Source: an uncultured bacterium
GTDB taxonomy: Bacteria; Bacillota; Clostridia; Oscillospirales; Oscillospiraceae
Assembly (NCBI GenBank): GCA_947643715.1
Contig: CANRXB010000001.1
Location: 52,397-116,396, forward strand
DNA length: 64,000 bases
Direction of reading: 5' to 3'
A program made the translations under genes and the position numbers. The stretch's first letter is position 1; each line of letters begins with the position of its first letter. This document shows, piece by piece, positions 16,442 through 25,007 of this stretch. The notes under the pieces were generated by a model. It saw nothing but the letters and a program-made list of their open reading frames with translations, had not been told where the DNA came from and ran no database searches.

Positions 16442-17683
16442 ATGATCGTACTGGACAAGGACAACATCGTTCCATATCTGCGGGAACGCTTCCCCGCGTT
16501 CCGTCCCGCCGGCACGGGGGCCGTGTCCGCCATCGGAGACGACGGCGAGGATCCCCGGGGGCTGATCAACTACGTGTTTCGGGTGCGGGGCGAGCGCGGC
16601 TCTCTGATCCTCAAGCAGGCCCGCTCCAACATGCGCCTGGACGACGACGTGCCTCCCGACGGCGCCGGCTACTGTCCGCCCCAGGACCGCAACTACTCGG
16701 AATACCTGTCTTTGAAGCTGCGCCGCGCCATCACCCCGGACTTCGTGCCGGAGGTGTACCATACCGTTCGGGAGGACCATGTCTTTCTCATGGAGGACGT
16801 GAGCTATCTGCGTCCCTGCCGGTCCCTCCTGACCCAAGGCGTGATGATCGGCGGCCTCGCGGAGCGGGTGTCCCAGTTTTTGTGCGACAACCACTTCTAC
16901 ACCACGGAGTTCTACTTGGACACCGAGCAGTTCCGCGAGCTCGGCCGGCGCTTCGTGAACACCGGGATGCGGGCCATCATGGAGAACTGGCTGTTCCTGC
17001 GCGACGGCCCCACCCACCGGTGCCCCGCCTTGACCCGGCACTTCCTGCCCTTCATCTTCGCGGACGACGTGGTGGTCCAGTCGCACCTGCTGCGGCACAA
17101 ATATATGAACTCCACGCAGGCGTTCATCCACTCGGACGTCCACACCTCCAACATCTTTGCCGACGACACCCAGATCAAGGTCATCGATATGGAATACACC
17201 TTCGCCGGTCCATGCGCCTACGACATAGGCTATTTCCTGGCCAGCCTGGTGTCCCAGTACTGCTCTGCGGTGTTCCGTCCCTTCCCCAGCGAGGGAGAGC
17301 GCAGGGACTTCAAGCATTATGTGCTCGCCTGTGTCCACACGTTGGTAGATGGCTATCAGAGACGCTTCGCCGCGCATTGGGACGATGAGGCGAAGCAGGT
17401 CTATCGGAGCTGCCCCGGCTTTCGGGACGCGTTCCTGGCGGAGCTGGTCCCGGACGCCGCAGGCTTCGCGGCCATGCCCATGTTCACGCTGTGCATCAGC
17501 TCCTTCGGCTTCACTCAGGAGTTCGACGCGATCCCGGATGAGGCCAACGAGCTCCACGCCCTCCAGCTCTATTGCAGCCTGGGCCGCCGGTTCCTCATGG
17601 ACCGGCAGCAGATCCGCACGTCCAAGGACATCATCGCGGCCATCCTGGAGGGGGAACGGGCCTACCTCTCCTGTATCAGATGA
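16442..17683 (+). CDS. MtnK-like kinase (S-methyl-5-thioribose kinase family)
   Basis: About 413 aa from ATG 16442; in-frame ATGs at 16388 and 16421 are possible and none has a good ribosome site. The aminoglycoside-kinase-like fold is clear. LINYVFRV corresponds to the nucleotide-binding loop and LILKQA carries the ATP lysine. HSDVHTSNIF is the catalytic loop (HGDLHTGSIF in MtnK), and IDMEYTFAGPCAYDIGYFL is the metal-binding region. MtnK phosphorylates methylthioribose in methionine salvage, but mtnA and other salvage genes are absent here, so another sugar or alcohol substrate is possible. Confidence 0.7.
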   Translation: MIVLDKDNIVPYLRERFPAFRPAGTGAVSAIGDDGEDPRGLINYVFRVRGERGSLILKQARSNMRLDDDVPPDGAGYCPPQDRNYSEYLSLKLRRAITPDFVPEVYHTVREDHVFLMEDVSYLRPCRSLLTQGVMIGGLAERVSQFLCDNHFYTTEFYLDTEQFRELGRRFVNTGMRAIMENWLFLRDGPTHRCPALTRHFLPFIFADDVVVQSHLLRHKYMNSTQAFIHSDVHTSNIFADDTQIKVIDMEYTFAGPCAYDIGYFLASLVSQYCSAVFRPFPSEGERRDFKHYVLACVHTLVDGYQRRFAAHWDDEAKQVYRSCPGFRDAFLAELVPDAAGFAAMPMFTLCISSFGFTQEFDAIPDEANELHALQLYCSLGRRFLMDRQQIRTSKDIIAAILEGERAYLSCIR

Positions 17684-17785
17684 GGCGGAGCTCTCCCCTG
17701 CCCCACCGCTCCCATGTCCCGGTCCCTCCCCTCCGGGGCCTGGGATGCCCGGGGCCCGCACAGATCCGTCCTTTCTCTCGATTTT

Positions 17786-17834
17786 ACAGGAAAAACGCTG
17801 GAATGTAAAATATTCCGGCGTTTTTCCTGTTTTT
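17786..17834 (+). terminator. Terminator after the MtnK-like gene
   Basis: A 19-bp stem (17786-17804 with 17812-17830, one G-U pair) is followed by TTTT. The remaining 140 bp before spoIIE contain a possible -10 TATAAT near 17911 but no convincing -35 or Spo0A box. Confidence 0.85.
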
Positions 17835-17977
17835 GCGCATTTTTGATCACATATTTTCAAATAAACGCCGGTCAGGACAGGTTCCGACTGCCTTTTTCAT
17901 GCGCACGCCGTATAATGGACGAGGTTTCCATAATATGGACCCATGTACTTATGATTTCTCCAACGGAGGGATGCGCC

Positions 17978-20296
17978 ATGACGGCAAACGAAGGGACCAA
18001 ACGAGAAAAACGGCGGCGGGACCTGTCCGTGCCGGTGGTGATGCGGCTGTCCGATTGCGGGGTGCGGTTCCTGCTGGCGGCGGTGCTGGCGGGGGCCGAG
18101 CTCATGGGCGGGCATTCTCTGTTCGCCCTGGCGCTGGTGGGCGTGTGCAAGCCCGGGATGGAGGGGCTGGCCGCGCTGATGGGCGCGGTCCTGGGCTACC
18201 TCTCCTTCCGGGGCGTGGTGGACGGCCTGCGCTATATCGCCGCGGCGATGATGGCATACGCCGTCGCCCTTGCGATGGGCGAGTTCGAGCTCTATCACCG
18301 TCCCTGGTTCATGCCCGCTGTGACCGCTGCTCTCAATGCCATGGTGGGTTTCGTCTATCGCTCCGCCTCCGGCTGGGGCCGTGGGGACGCGGTAGGCTTC
18401 ATCACCGAGGTGATCCTCACCGCCGGGACAGTGTGCCTCTACCGTCAAGCCTTCGACCTATGGGAAAAGCGCCGCCCCGGCGGCGAGATCACCGTGCGCC
18501 AGCTCGCCGGCGCCATCGCCCTGTGCACCTCCGTGCTGATGACCCTCGCCCGGGTGACGGTAGCGGGAGACTACTCCCTGGGCCGGGTGCTGTGCGTGCC
18601 CGTCGTGCTGGCCGCGGCTTGGAAGGGGGGCGTCGGCCTGGGCTCTGCCGCCGGGATCGCGGCGGGACTGGCCATGGGCTTCTCCGCCGGGCTACCCACC
18701 TATTACACCCTCGCATACGCCCTGCCCGGATTGGTGTCCGGGATATTCGTCAAGCAGAGCCGTCTCATGTGCGCCCTGGCCTACGCCTTGAGCGGAGCGG
18801 CCGCCATCCTGTGGACCTGGGACCTGGGGCCGGGGGACGTTTTGGCCTGGGAGCTGGCCGCAGGGACGGCCGTGTTCCTCCTGCTGCCGGACAAGCTGCT
18901 GCGGCGGCTGTCCACCCTGATGCGCCAGGAGGAGCCGGAGGAGGAGAGCATCCACGCCCGTCAGTTCGCCGCAGGGCGCTTGAAACAGACCGCCGAAGCC
19001 TTTCGGGAGGTGTCGGGCGGACTGCGCACCGCGTTCCAGGCCCCGATCGTCCCCAACGACGGAGATGCCGCACGCATCTTCGACCGGGCGGCGGACCGGG
19101 TATGTATCAAGTGCAAGCAGAAGGAGCGGTGCTGGCAGCGAGAGTACCAGGCCACCAAGACCGCGCTGGCCGACGCCTTGACCCCTATGCTGGACCGGGG
19201 ATCCGGAGCCATGGAGGATTTCCCGCCCCATTTCTCCAGCCGGTGCATCCGGTTCGAGACCTTCCTCGTAGCAGCCAACGGCGAGCTGGCGGCGCTGCTC
19301 CACCGGCGCCGGTATGACAGCCGGGTGCGGGAGAGCCGGGCCGCAGTGTGCGCGCAATACGGCCATATGGCCTCGGTGCTGGACCGGGCGGCCGCGGAAC
19401 TGGCCCAGGAGCCTGCGGTGGACGTGCGCCGGCAGCGGCTGGTGAAGCAACGCATGGCAGCCCTCGGGCTGGAGGGGCGGTGCACCGTTTATACCGACCA
19501 ATACGGCCACCTCCAGGTGGAGGTGGAGGGCCCCGGCGTGGAGCAGCTCGGCCGGGAGGGCGAGGTCGCCCGGCTGTCCGCCATCCTGAGCGCTCCCCTT
19601 CGGGACGCGGACACCCAGCCGGGGCGCGTCCGGCTGACCCAGCGGGAGCCGCTGATGGCAGTGGCCGGAGTGGCGGGGGCAGACCGGCAGGGCCAACCCG
19701 TCAGCGGCGACGCCGGGGTGTGGTTCAAGGACGACTCGGGCCGGCTGAACTTCCTCCTATGCGACGGGATGGGCAGCGGCCCGGAGGCCCGGGAGGACAG
19801 CGAGAACGCCCTGCGCCTGCTGGAGAAGTTCCTGCGGGCGGGCCTGCAGCCGGAGGAGGCCCTCACCACCGTAGGAGAGGCCCTGGCCCTCCGGGGCGAG
19901 GAGGAAGGCGGCTTCACCACCGTGGATCTTTTGCAGATCGATCTGTTCAGCGGCAAGAGCGCGGTGTACAAGCTGGGGGCCGCCCCCACCTATCTCCGTC
20001 AGGGCGGCGCAGTGGAGCGGCTGAGCGGCGGATCTCTCCCGGCAGGGATCTCCGCCGGGGAGCTGAGCGGACCGGACATGTTCCCCCTGACCCTGGAAGC
20101 CGGGGACTGCATCGTGCTGGTGAGCGACGGGGTGACCTCCGGCCAGGAGGACCGCTGGCTGCGCAAACTGCTCTCAGAATTCGACGGCCTGTCCCCCCAG
20201 GCGCTGGCGGCACAGATCCTCAAGGAGAGCGACCTGCGTTCGGGCAGCGGGGACGACCGCACGGTGATCGCCATCAGATTGGACGTCAGACCATGA
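17978..20296 (+). CDS. spoIIE: Stage II sporulation protein E, membrane PP2C phosphatase
   Basis: 772 aa from ATG 17978, with CGGAGGG 8 nt upstream; an earlier frame start lacks this. SpoIIE dephosphorylates SpoIIAA to release sigma-F in the forespore and acts at the polar septum. The N-terminal 300 residues hold about ten hydrophobic segments. The middle has a Cys pair region (CIKCKQKERC) and a regulatory helix-rich part. The C-terminus is a PP2C domain with metal-binding FLLCDGMGSG, GGFTTVDLLQIDL, IVLVSDGVTSG and GDDRTVIAIRL. The gene marks the organism as a spore-former. It stands alone between terminators and converges on nagZ. Confidence 0.95.
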   Translation: MTANEGTKREKRRRDLSVPVVMRLSDCGVRFLLAAVLAGAELMGGHSLFALALVGVCKPGMEGLAALMGAVLGYLSFRGVVDGLRYIAAAMMAYAVALAMGEFELYHRPWFMPAVTAALNAMVGFVYRSASGWGRGDAVGFITEVILTAGTVCLYRQAFDLWEKRRPGGEITVRQLAGAIALCTSVLMTLARVTVAGDYSLGRVLCVPVVLAAAWKGGVGLGSAAGIAAGLAMGFSAGLPTYYTLAYALPGLVSGIFVKQSRLMCALAYALSGAAAILWTWDLGPGDVLAWELAAGTAVFLLLPDKLLRRLSTLMRQEEPEEESIHARQFAAGRLKQTAEAFREVSGGLRTAFQAPIVPNDGDAARIFDRAADRVCIKCKQKERCWQREYQATKTALADALTPMLDRGSGAMEDFPPHFSSRCIRFETFLVAANGELAALLHRRRYDSRVRESRAAVCAQYGHMASVLDRAAAELAQEPAVDVRRQRLVKQRMAALGLEGRCTVYTDQYGHLQVEVEGPGVEQLGREGEVARLSAILSAPLRDADTQPGRVRLTQREPLMAVAGVAGADRQGQPVSGDAGVWFKDDSGRLNFLLCDGMGSGPEAREDSENALRLLEKFLRAGLQPEEALTTVGEALALRGEEEGGFTTVDLLQIDLFSGKSAVYKLGAAPTYLRQGGAVERLSGGSLPAGISAGELSGPDMFPLTLEAGDCIVLVSDGVTSGQEDRWLRKLLSEFDGLSPQALAAQILKESDLRSGSGDDRTVIAIRLDVRP

Positions 20297-20297
20297 A

Positions 20298-20334
20298 GAA
20301 CGGCCCGAAGGCATCGCCTTTGGGCCGTTCTTCT
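20298..20334. terminator. Bidirectional terminator between spoIIE and nagZ
   Basis: A 15-bp stem with loop ATC (20298-20312 with 20316-20330, one G-U pair) sits in the 37-bp gap between convergent genes. Confidence 0.85.
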
Positions 20335-21602
20335 CATCCCGCCGGGAGGATGCCTCTGTCCAGCTTCAGGTGCAGGACCCGCAGGACGCTCTCGTCCAGC
20401 CTCTCCTGGCTGACGGTCCCCTCCTCCACCGCTTGGACGAGGGCATCCACCGCCGCCCCCAGGTCCTGCGGGCACAACAGCAGATCCACCCCGGCCTGGA
20501 CGGCCTTCACGGCGATATCACCGCTGCCATAATGATCGGTCATGGCCTGCATCTTCAGGCTGTCGGTGATGACCACGCCGTCGAACCCCAGCTCTTCCCG
20601 CAGCAGCTCTGTGACGATCTTGGACGAGAACAGAGCTGGCTGATCGTCCACTGCTTCGATGATGAGGTGGCCCAACATCACCGCGTCCGCTCCGGCCTCG
20701 ATGCCCGCCTGGAAGGGGATCAGCTCCGCCTGCCGCAGCTCGTCCAGGCTCTTGTATACGTACACCGAACCATAGTGGCTGTCCGCCGAGGTGTCGCCAT
20801 GGCCGGGGAAATGCTTGAGCGCACAGGCCACGCCCCCCTCATGGAAGCCGCTCACAGCGGCGGCCACCAGTTGGGACGCCTGGCCGAAATCATCGCTGTA
20901 CGCCCGGTCTCCGATGACGGTGTTGGCCGGGTTCGACCATACGTCGGCCACCGGGGCGAGGTCCATATTGAAGCCGCACGATCTCAGGTCGGACGCGATG
21001 GTCTTGGCGTTCTCCACCGCCTTGTCCTCTCCCTGGTCCTTGTAGTCCAGCATGGGGCCCACCCACGTCGTGCCGATGGTGTTCATCAGCCGGTTCACCC
21101 GCCCGCCTTCCTCGTCGCAGGTGAGGATCAGCGGTATCTTGGAATAGCTCTGCACGTTGGCCAGCATGGTCCTGGTCTGCTCCATGGTGACCAGGTTCCC
21201 GGCATCGTACAGCAGCCCCGCCACAGGATACCGCTCCAACGCCCGTTGGGTGGCCTCCCCTGCCGCCGTCACCCTGCCTACGCCGGGGACCAGATCGGCA
21301 GGTTGGACCACGAATAGCTGGCACACCTTTTCCCGCAAAGTCATCTCCTGGAGCAGCGCCTGTGCTGGATCGGGCACAGGCGTCGGCGTGGGCGCAGGCG
21401 TCGGAGTCGGCACAGCGGAGGGGCTGGGGGCTTGGGACGGCGGGAGCTGAGAGGGGCTGGGATCGGGCGGGACGTCAGACGTTCGCGCTGGAGCGAGCGC
21501 CCAATACGCCCCTGCCGTCAGCACGATGACTGCCAAGACTATGACCGCCGGGATCAGCCATCCCGGCCGGGAACATCGGGCGCTCCGTTTTCCTTTGTAC
21601 AC
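20334..21602 (-). CDS. nagZ: Membrane-anchored glycoside hydrolase family 3 beta-N-acetylhexosaminidase
   Basis: About 422 aa from GTG 21602, chosen because GGAGGT lies 6 nt upstream; ATG 21617 in the same frame has no site. Residues 15-40 form one transmembrane helix, followed by a Pro/Ser/Thr spacer (PTPTPAPTPTPVP). The GH3 domain includes CDEEGGRVNRL, the NagZ signature KHFPGHGDTSADSH (Asp/His pair on a flexible loop), and VVITDSLKM with the nucleophile Asp. It removes GlcNAc from muropeptides outside the membrane in wall recycling. It is divergent from the ATPase 5' part. Confidence 0.9.
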   Translation of the reverse strand: MYKGKRSARCSRPGWLIPAVIVLAVIVLTAGAYWALAPARTSDVPPDPSPSQLPPSQAPSPSAVPTPTPAPTPTPVPDPAQALLQEMTLREKVCQLFVVQPADLVPGVGRVTAAGEATQRALERYPVAGLLYDAGNLVTMEQTRTMLANVQSYSKIPLILTCDEEGGRVNRLMNTIGTTWVGPMLDYKDQGEDKAVENAKTIASDLRSCGFNMDLAPVADVWSNPANTVIGDRAYSDDFGQASQLVAAAVSGFHEGGVACALKHFPGHGDTSADSHYGSVYVYKSLDELRQAELIPFQAGIEAGADAVMLGHLIIEAVDDQPALFSSKIVTELLREELGFDGVVITDSLKMQAMTDHYGSGDIAVKAVQAGVDLLLCPQDLGAAVDALVQAVEEGTVSQERLDESVLRVLHLKLDRGILPAG

Positions 21603-21684
21603 GGCTGTGACCTCCATTGGATCGTGGATAGGCGCACGGGCAGTGCCGTGCATAGAGCCGGCCCTAACGAGAGGGCCGGTTCCG

Positions 21685-21713
21685 ATTCTATACCTTTTTC
21701 GCCTGTTTTGCAA
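21685..21713 (-). promoter_or_regulatory. Promoter of nagZ
   Basis: On the minus strand, TTGCAA (21708-21713), 17 bp, then TAGAAT (21685-21690). The 320-bp divergent region to the ATPase start at 21938 shows no other clear signal. Confidence 0.7.
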
Positions 21714-21937
21714 GAGTCTGCGGGAACCGTCCTGAGCGGCGCCGACCTGGCATGGGATCCAGGGAAAGCTCCGGCCTGTCCCCGCAGGAGGTGGGACGCT
21801 CAAGGAAACGGGGGCGGAGGCTGGCGGGATCGGTCCTCTCCCGCACCTTTTCCGGCCGGATCACATAGATTGGGATGAAATACAAGGCAGGACCGAAGGT
21901 CCCCGCAGTCCTGCCGGAACTTGGAGGAGGCTTTCGG

Positions 21938-22212
21938 ATGCCCAACATTCAATACTTCCTGGGCGGCAACACGCCCTCGGGGTTCCATTCCCTGTACCAT
22001 CAGCTCTCCGACCCCAGCCGTATGCAGGCGTTGTACATCATCAAAGGCGGTCCGGGCAGCGGTAAGTCCACTCTCATGCGCAGGGTGGAGCGCCACGCCA
22101 AAGCCGCCGGGCTGGAGACGCAGCAGGTGCTGTGCTCCGGCGACCCGGACTCCCTGGACGCGCTGCTGCTCCCGCAGCTAAAGGCCGCGTTGGTGGACGG
22201 TACAGCGCCCCA
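21938..22212 (+). pseudogene. N-terminal part of a split P-loop ATPase (PRK06851-like)
   Basis: ATG 21938 has GGAGGAGG 7 nt upstream, so this is the true 5' end. It encodes MPNIQYFLGG..., with the Walker A motif GGPGSGKST, and native sequence runs to VDGTAPH (CA at 22211-22212). After the CA core the frame continues into foreign sequence and stops at 22279, giving a 113-aa truncated product. The missing 3' part lies at 3404-4208 on the same strand. The join restores one 360-codon frame. Any truncated product would have the P-loop but little else. Confidence 0.85.
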
Positions 22213-22224
22213 GGGGGTGGTGCC
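22199..22224 (+). other. attL-like junction of a serine recombinase element
   Basis: GGTACAGCGCCC (22199-22210) is ATPase coding sequence. CA (22211-22212) is the presumed core, and GGGGGTGGTGCC (22213-22224) is element-side sequence. Combined with the other element arm at 3390-3401 it forms a 26-bp attP with 11 of 12 arm positions symmetric. Confidence 0.75.
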
Positions 22225-22261
22225 GTTAGTACATTTTAGCTCGTATGGACGGCACCACCCC
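22214..22261. repeat. Inverted repeat at the recombinase-side end of the element
   Basis: GGGGTGGTGCCGT (22214-22226) is repeated as a perfect inverted copy at 22249-22261, with 22 nt between. The first copy is the attP arm itself. The second could be an accessory recombinase site, a decayed att site or a transcription stop. It lies 22 bp beyond the recombinase stop codon. Confidence 0.6.
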
Positions 22262-22282
22262 TTGGTCGCGGTGCCCTAATTT

Positions 22283-23821
22283 TTAGAACTTCCAGCTTAT
22301 TTTGACCTCTTGCCGGCCTGTGTCAGAATCTCGCTCGCCGATCTCGATGCGGTCGATCAGGCCCGCCACCAGCTCCCTGGGGACGGTCTCCAACTTGAGA
22401 AGTTCCCGGACACGCTCCAGCAGGTCGGTTTGCTTTTGGTCGTCCTTCCGCTGGGCCAGTTCCTCCTTGATTTTTGCCAGCCGTTGCTCCAGGCGGCTTC
22501 TTTCATCCAGGAAGGACTGATTCAACTCCACAAACTGGCCCCCGTCAACGATTCCCGCCACTTTATCTAAGTACAACGTTTTGAGTGCTTGACTGCGCTT
22601 CTCCATCTGGGCTGAAATGGCTTCGCGCTCCTGTTCCAATGCCTCCCGGCGGGTGTCCTTCTGGGGTTGGATATCGTTAGCGTCCAACTCATAGTAGGTC
22701 TGGACATAGTAGCGGATGCGCCCAGACACCAGATCGATGAGCTGGTCCAGCCGGACGGAGTGACGGGTACACAGCTTGTTCTTCCCGCTGTCGGCGTACA
22801 GCTTGCAGCGGAGATAGGACCGTTTCCCATTGGAGCACTTGCTCATGGTAGCACCGCAGTCGGCGCACTTCACCAGCCCGGACAGCAGATGGGCCTCGCC
22901 GGAGCCGTCCGTCTTGGCGCGCAGGCGCAGTCCCTGCTGGACGGCCTCGAAGGTGGCCCGGTCGATGATGGCCTCGTGGGTGCCCTCCACCCGATACCAC
23001 TGGTCCTTCGGGGTCTCGATGATGACCTTGGACTTGTAGCTCACCTTTTTCCTCCGGCCCTGGACCATCACGCCGGTATACATCTCATTGGTGAGGATGC
23101 GGCCCACCGTCACCTTGTTCCACAGGCCGAAGTCGTTCTTCATGGGGTGATTGCAGCTCCAGCCCCGCTCGGCCTTGTAGCGGGTGGGGTTGGAGATGCC
23201 CTGCTGGTTCAGCAGACGGGCGATGCTTTGACGGCCGCGGCCTTCCAGGGACCATCGGTAGATCTGCCGCACCACTTCGGCGGCCTCGGGGTCGGGGACG
23301 ATGTGGTTTTTGTCTGCCGGGTCTTTCTGGTAGCCGTAGATAGGGAAACCGCCGATGTACTTGCCCTCCCGCCTCTTCCAGTCAAAGACCATGCGGACGT
23401 TCTCGGAAAGGTCCTCCAAATACCATTCGTTCACCAGGCCGTTGATCTGGCGGGCCTTTTTGTTGCCTTTGACCTCGGTGTCGGCGTTGTCCGCCACGGC
23501 GATGAAGCGGATGCCCCAGATGGGGAACAGGCCGTGGATGTACTTTTCCACCAGCTCCATGTCCCGGGTGAACCGGGATTGGGACTTACACAGGATGATC
23601 TGGAACTTTTTCTGCCTGGCGGCCTGGATCATGCGGTTGAAGTCCGGACGGTCGCTGTCAATGCCGGAAAAGTCCTCATCACAGTAGATCGAGTAGATAT
23701 CCCAGCCTCGGTCGATGGCGTAGTGGGTCAGCAGGGATCTTTGGTTCTGGATGCTCTCGGACTCGGGCTGGTGCTTGTCCTCATCCTCCTTACTCAGCCG
23801 TGTATAGATCGCGCAGAGGAT
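22283..23821 (-). CDS. Large serine recombinase, start codon apparently lost
   Basis: The open frame gives 512 residues from 23821. The resolvase domain starts ILCAIYTRLSKEDED, with the catalytic Ser in TRLSKED. Then come a recombinase domain (about 170-270, GFPIYGYQKDP, NEMYTGVMVQG), a zinc ribbon (KCADCGATMSKC ... RCKLY), a long coiled coil (about 385-470) and a C-terminus ending ISWKF. Length and order match TnpX/SpoIVCA-type enzymes. GAGGAGG stands 8 nt before codon ATC 23821-23819, where a start belongs, with an in-frame TGA just upstream; no ATG, GTG or TTG is placed to include the serine. ATG 23632 would give a protein without the catalytic residue. It may be inactive, or ATC may initiate poorly. 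It sits beside attL. Confidence 0.8.
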   Translation of the reverse strand: MLCAIYTRLSKEDEDKHQPESESIQNQRSLLTHYAIDRGWDIYSIYCDEDFSGIDSDRPDFNRMIQAARQKKFQIILCKSQSRFTRDMELVEKYIHGLFPIWGIRFIAVADNADTEVKGNKKARQINGLVNEWYLEDLSENVRMVFDWKRREGKYIGGFPIYGYQKDPADKNHIVPDPEAAEVVRQIYRWSLEGRGRQSIARLLNQQGISNPTRYKAERGWSCNHPMKNDFGLWNKVTVGRILTNEMYTGVMVQGRRKKVSYKSKVIIETPKDQWYRVEGTHEAIIDRATFEAVQQGLRLRAKTDGSGEAHLLSGLVKCADCGATMSKCSNGKRSYLRCKLYADSGKNKLCTRHSVRLDQLIDLVSGRIRYYVQTYYELDANDIQPQKDTRREALEQEREAISAQMEKRSQALKTLYLDKVAGIVDGGQFVELNQSFLDERSRLEQRLAKIKEELAQRKDDQKQTDLLERVRELLKLETVPRELVAGLIDRIEIGERDSDTGRQEVKISWKF

Positions 23822-23832
23822 CTGTCACACCT

Positions 23833-23945
23833 CCTCAAAGACGTGACTGCTCGATACTATGGATACTATAGGAGCAGTCGAGCCGAAAGGATCTATTGGA
23901 AATGCCTGCACTGATAAAACGGCGCAGGCATCATTTGTGGAGTCC
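23833..23945 (-). repeat. Copy B of the recombinase upstream segment
   Basis: It contains a perfect 8-bp inverted repeat GACTGCTC (23845-23852) / GAGCAGTC (23872-23879) and a second inverted repeat ATGCCTGC/GCAGGCAT around GATAAAACGGC. It matches 101-215 in order and in several exact blocks. Beyond it, to the response-regulator stop at 24196, no gene or further repeat is recognised. Confidence 0.5.
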
Positions 23946-24195
23946 TTTTATGTTCCAGACTGTGATGGTCCGGCGAACGCTCTGGTCAAAAGATCCGGCA
24001 GGCGATGCCCTGTAAGCCCCAAAGAGAGCGCTTTCGTGACATCACCTCTAATAGTATTTATGAATCGTGGCATCTGAATATGTGCATGACGACCTGAAGA
24101 GAATGATTGGATGTCCACCTTCCTCAAGGCGAGATGGGTCGGGGTCCTTCGCGCGCTCTTGCCCTTCACCGGGCCTATCCAGGCAGCGCTCCAAC

Positions 24196-24879
24196 TCAAA
24201 CCACAAAGCGATACCCCAGCCCACGGACGGTCTGGATATGGGTCGGCCTGGCCGGATCCTCTTCGATCTTCTGGCGCAGACGGTTGATATAGACCATGAT
24301 GGCATTCTCATCCACGATGGCCGAGTCCCAGATCATGTCGTAGATCATGTCCTTGGTGAAGATCCGGTCCACATTGTCCAGGAACAGCTTCATCATGGCG
24401 TTTTCCTTGGAGGACAGCACGATCTCCGCTCCATTCTTATAAAAACGCAGGGTACTGGTGTCGTAACGGAAGGGTCCGGCGGCAATGACGCCCCCAGAGC
24501 CGCCCAGCCCGCCCCGGCTCCGGCGGATCAGGGCCTTGACCTTGGCCCCCAGGGTCACCGGATTGAAGGGCTTGGTCAGATAGTCGTCCGCGCCGATGTC
24601 CAGGCCGTAAAGGGCGTCGTAATCCTCTTTCCGCCCGCTGACGATGATGATGGGCAGCCTGATTCCCCGGCCCCGGAGGGCCTGGATCACCTCGAAGCCG
24701 TCCATCCCCGGCATGTTCACGTCCAGCAGCATCAGGTCGTAGTGGCCCTGTCCCGCCATCTCGATGGCCTCGCTGCCGCTGCGGGCCACGTCGGCATCGA
24801 TACCGCTGCTTTTCATCACCTTCCGAAGCATGGTCAACACCGCCTCGTCGTCGTCCACGATCAGCACCCGGTCCGGCAT
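24196..24879 (-). CDS. OmpR-family response regulator
   Basis: 227 aa from ATG 24879 with AAAGGGGG upstream. The receiver domain (1-115) has acidic residues DDD, phosphoacceptor Asp in LMLLDVNMPGMDG, and a switch Lys in LTKPF. A winged-helix DNA-binding domain (about 130-227) ends in IQTVRGLGYRF, typical of OmpR/PhoB. It is divergent from the histidine kinase at 25008, with which it likely forms a two-component system. Targets are unknown; the flavoprotein cluster just downstream of the kinase is the obvious candidate. Confidence 0.92.
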   Translation of the reverse strand: MPDRVLIVDDDEAVLTMLRKVMKSSGIDADVARSGSEAIEMAGQGHYDLMLLDVNMPGMDGFEVIQALRGRGIRLPIIIVSGRKEDYDALYGLDIGADDYLTKPFNPVTLGAKVKALIRRSRGGLGGSGGVIAAGPFRYDTSTLRFYKNGAEIVLSSKENAMMKLFLDNVDRIFTKDMIYDMIWDSAIVDENAIMVYINRLRQKIEEDPARPTHIQTVRGLGYRFVV

Positions 24880-24919
24880 GGCGTCGAGCCCCCTTTACAG
24901 ACAAACATTCCTATGGTAG

Positions 24920-24949
24920 ATTATAACATATCAGGTCCCCCTTATGCAA
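24920..24949 (-). promoter_or_regulatory. Promoter of the response regulator
   Basis: On the minus strand, TTGCAT (24944-24949), 18 bp, then a consensus TATAAT (24920-24925). Confidence 0.75.
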
Positions 24950-25007
24950 GCCCTGCCGGCAGCCGGGCGGACCGCCCATCTCAGCAGGAAAGGCAAGGAG
25001 TACCGCC

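Noticed and set aside
3403..22212. Treating the 18.8-kb block as a phage, plasmid or conjugative island
   Set aside because: It contains only ordinary chromosomal genes such as spoIIE, hbd, crt and copA, with no replication, mobilisation, capsid or toxin-antitoxin genes.
22283..23632. Recombinase starting at ATG 23632
   Set aside because: This start gives 449 residues without the catalytic serine and the first resolvase strands, while the frame upstream is open and clearly homologous.
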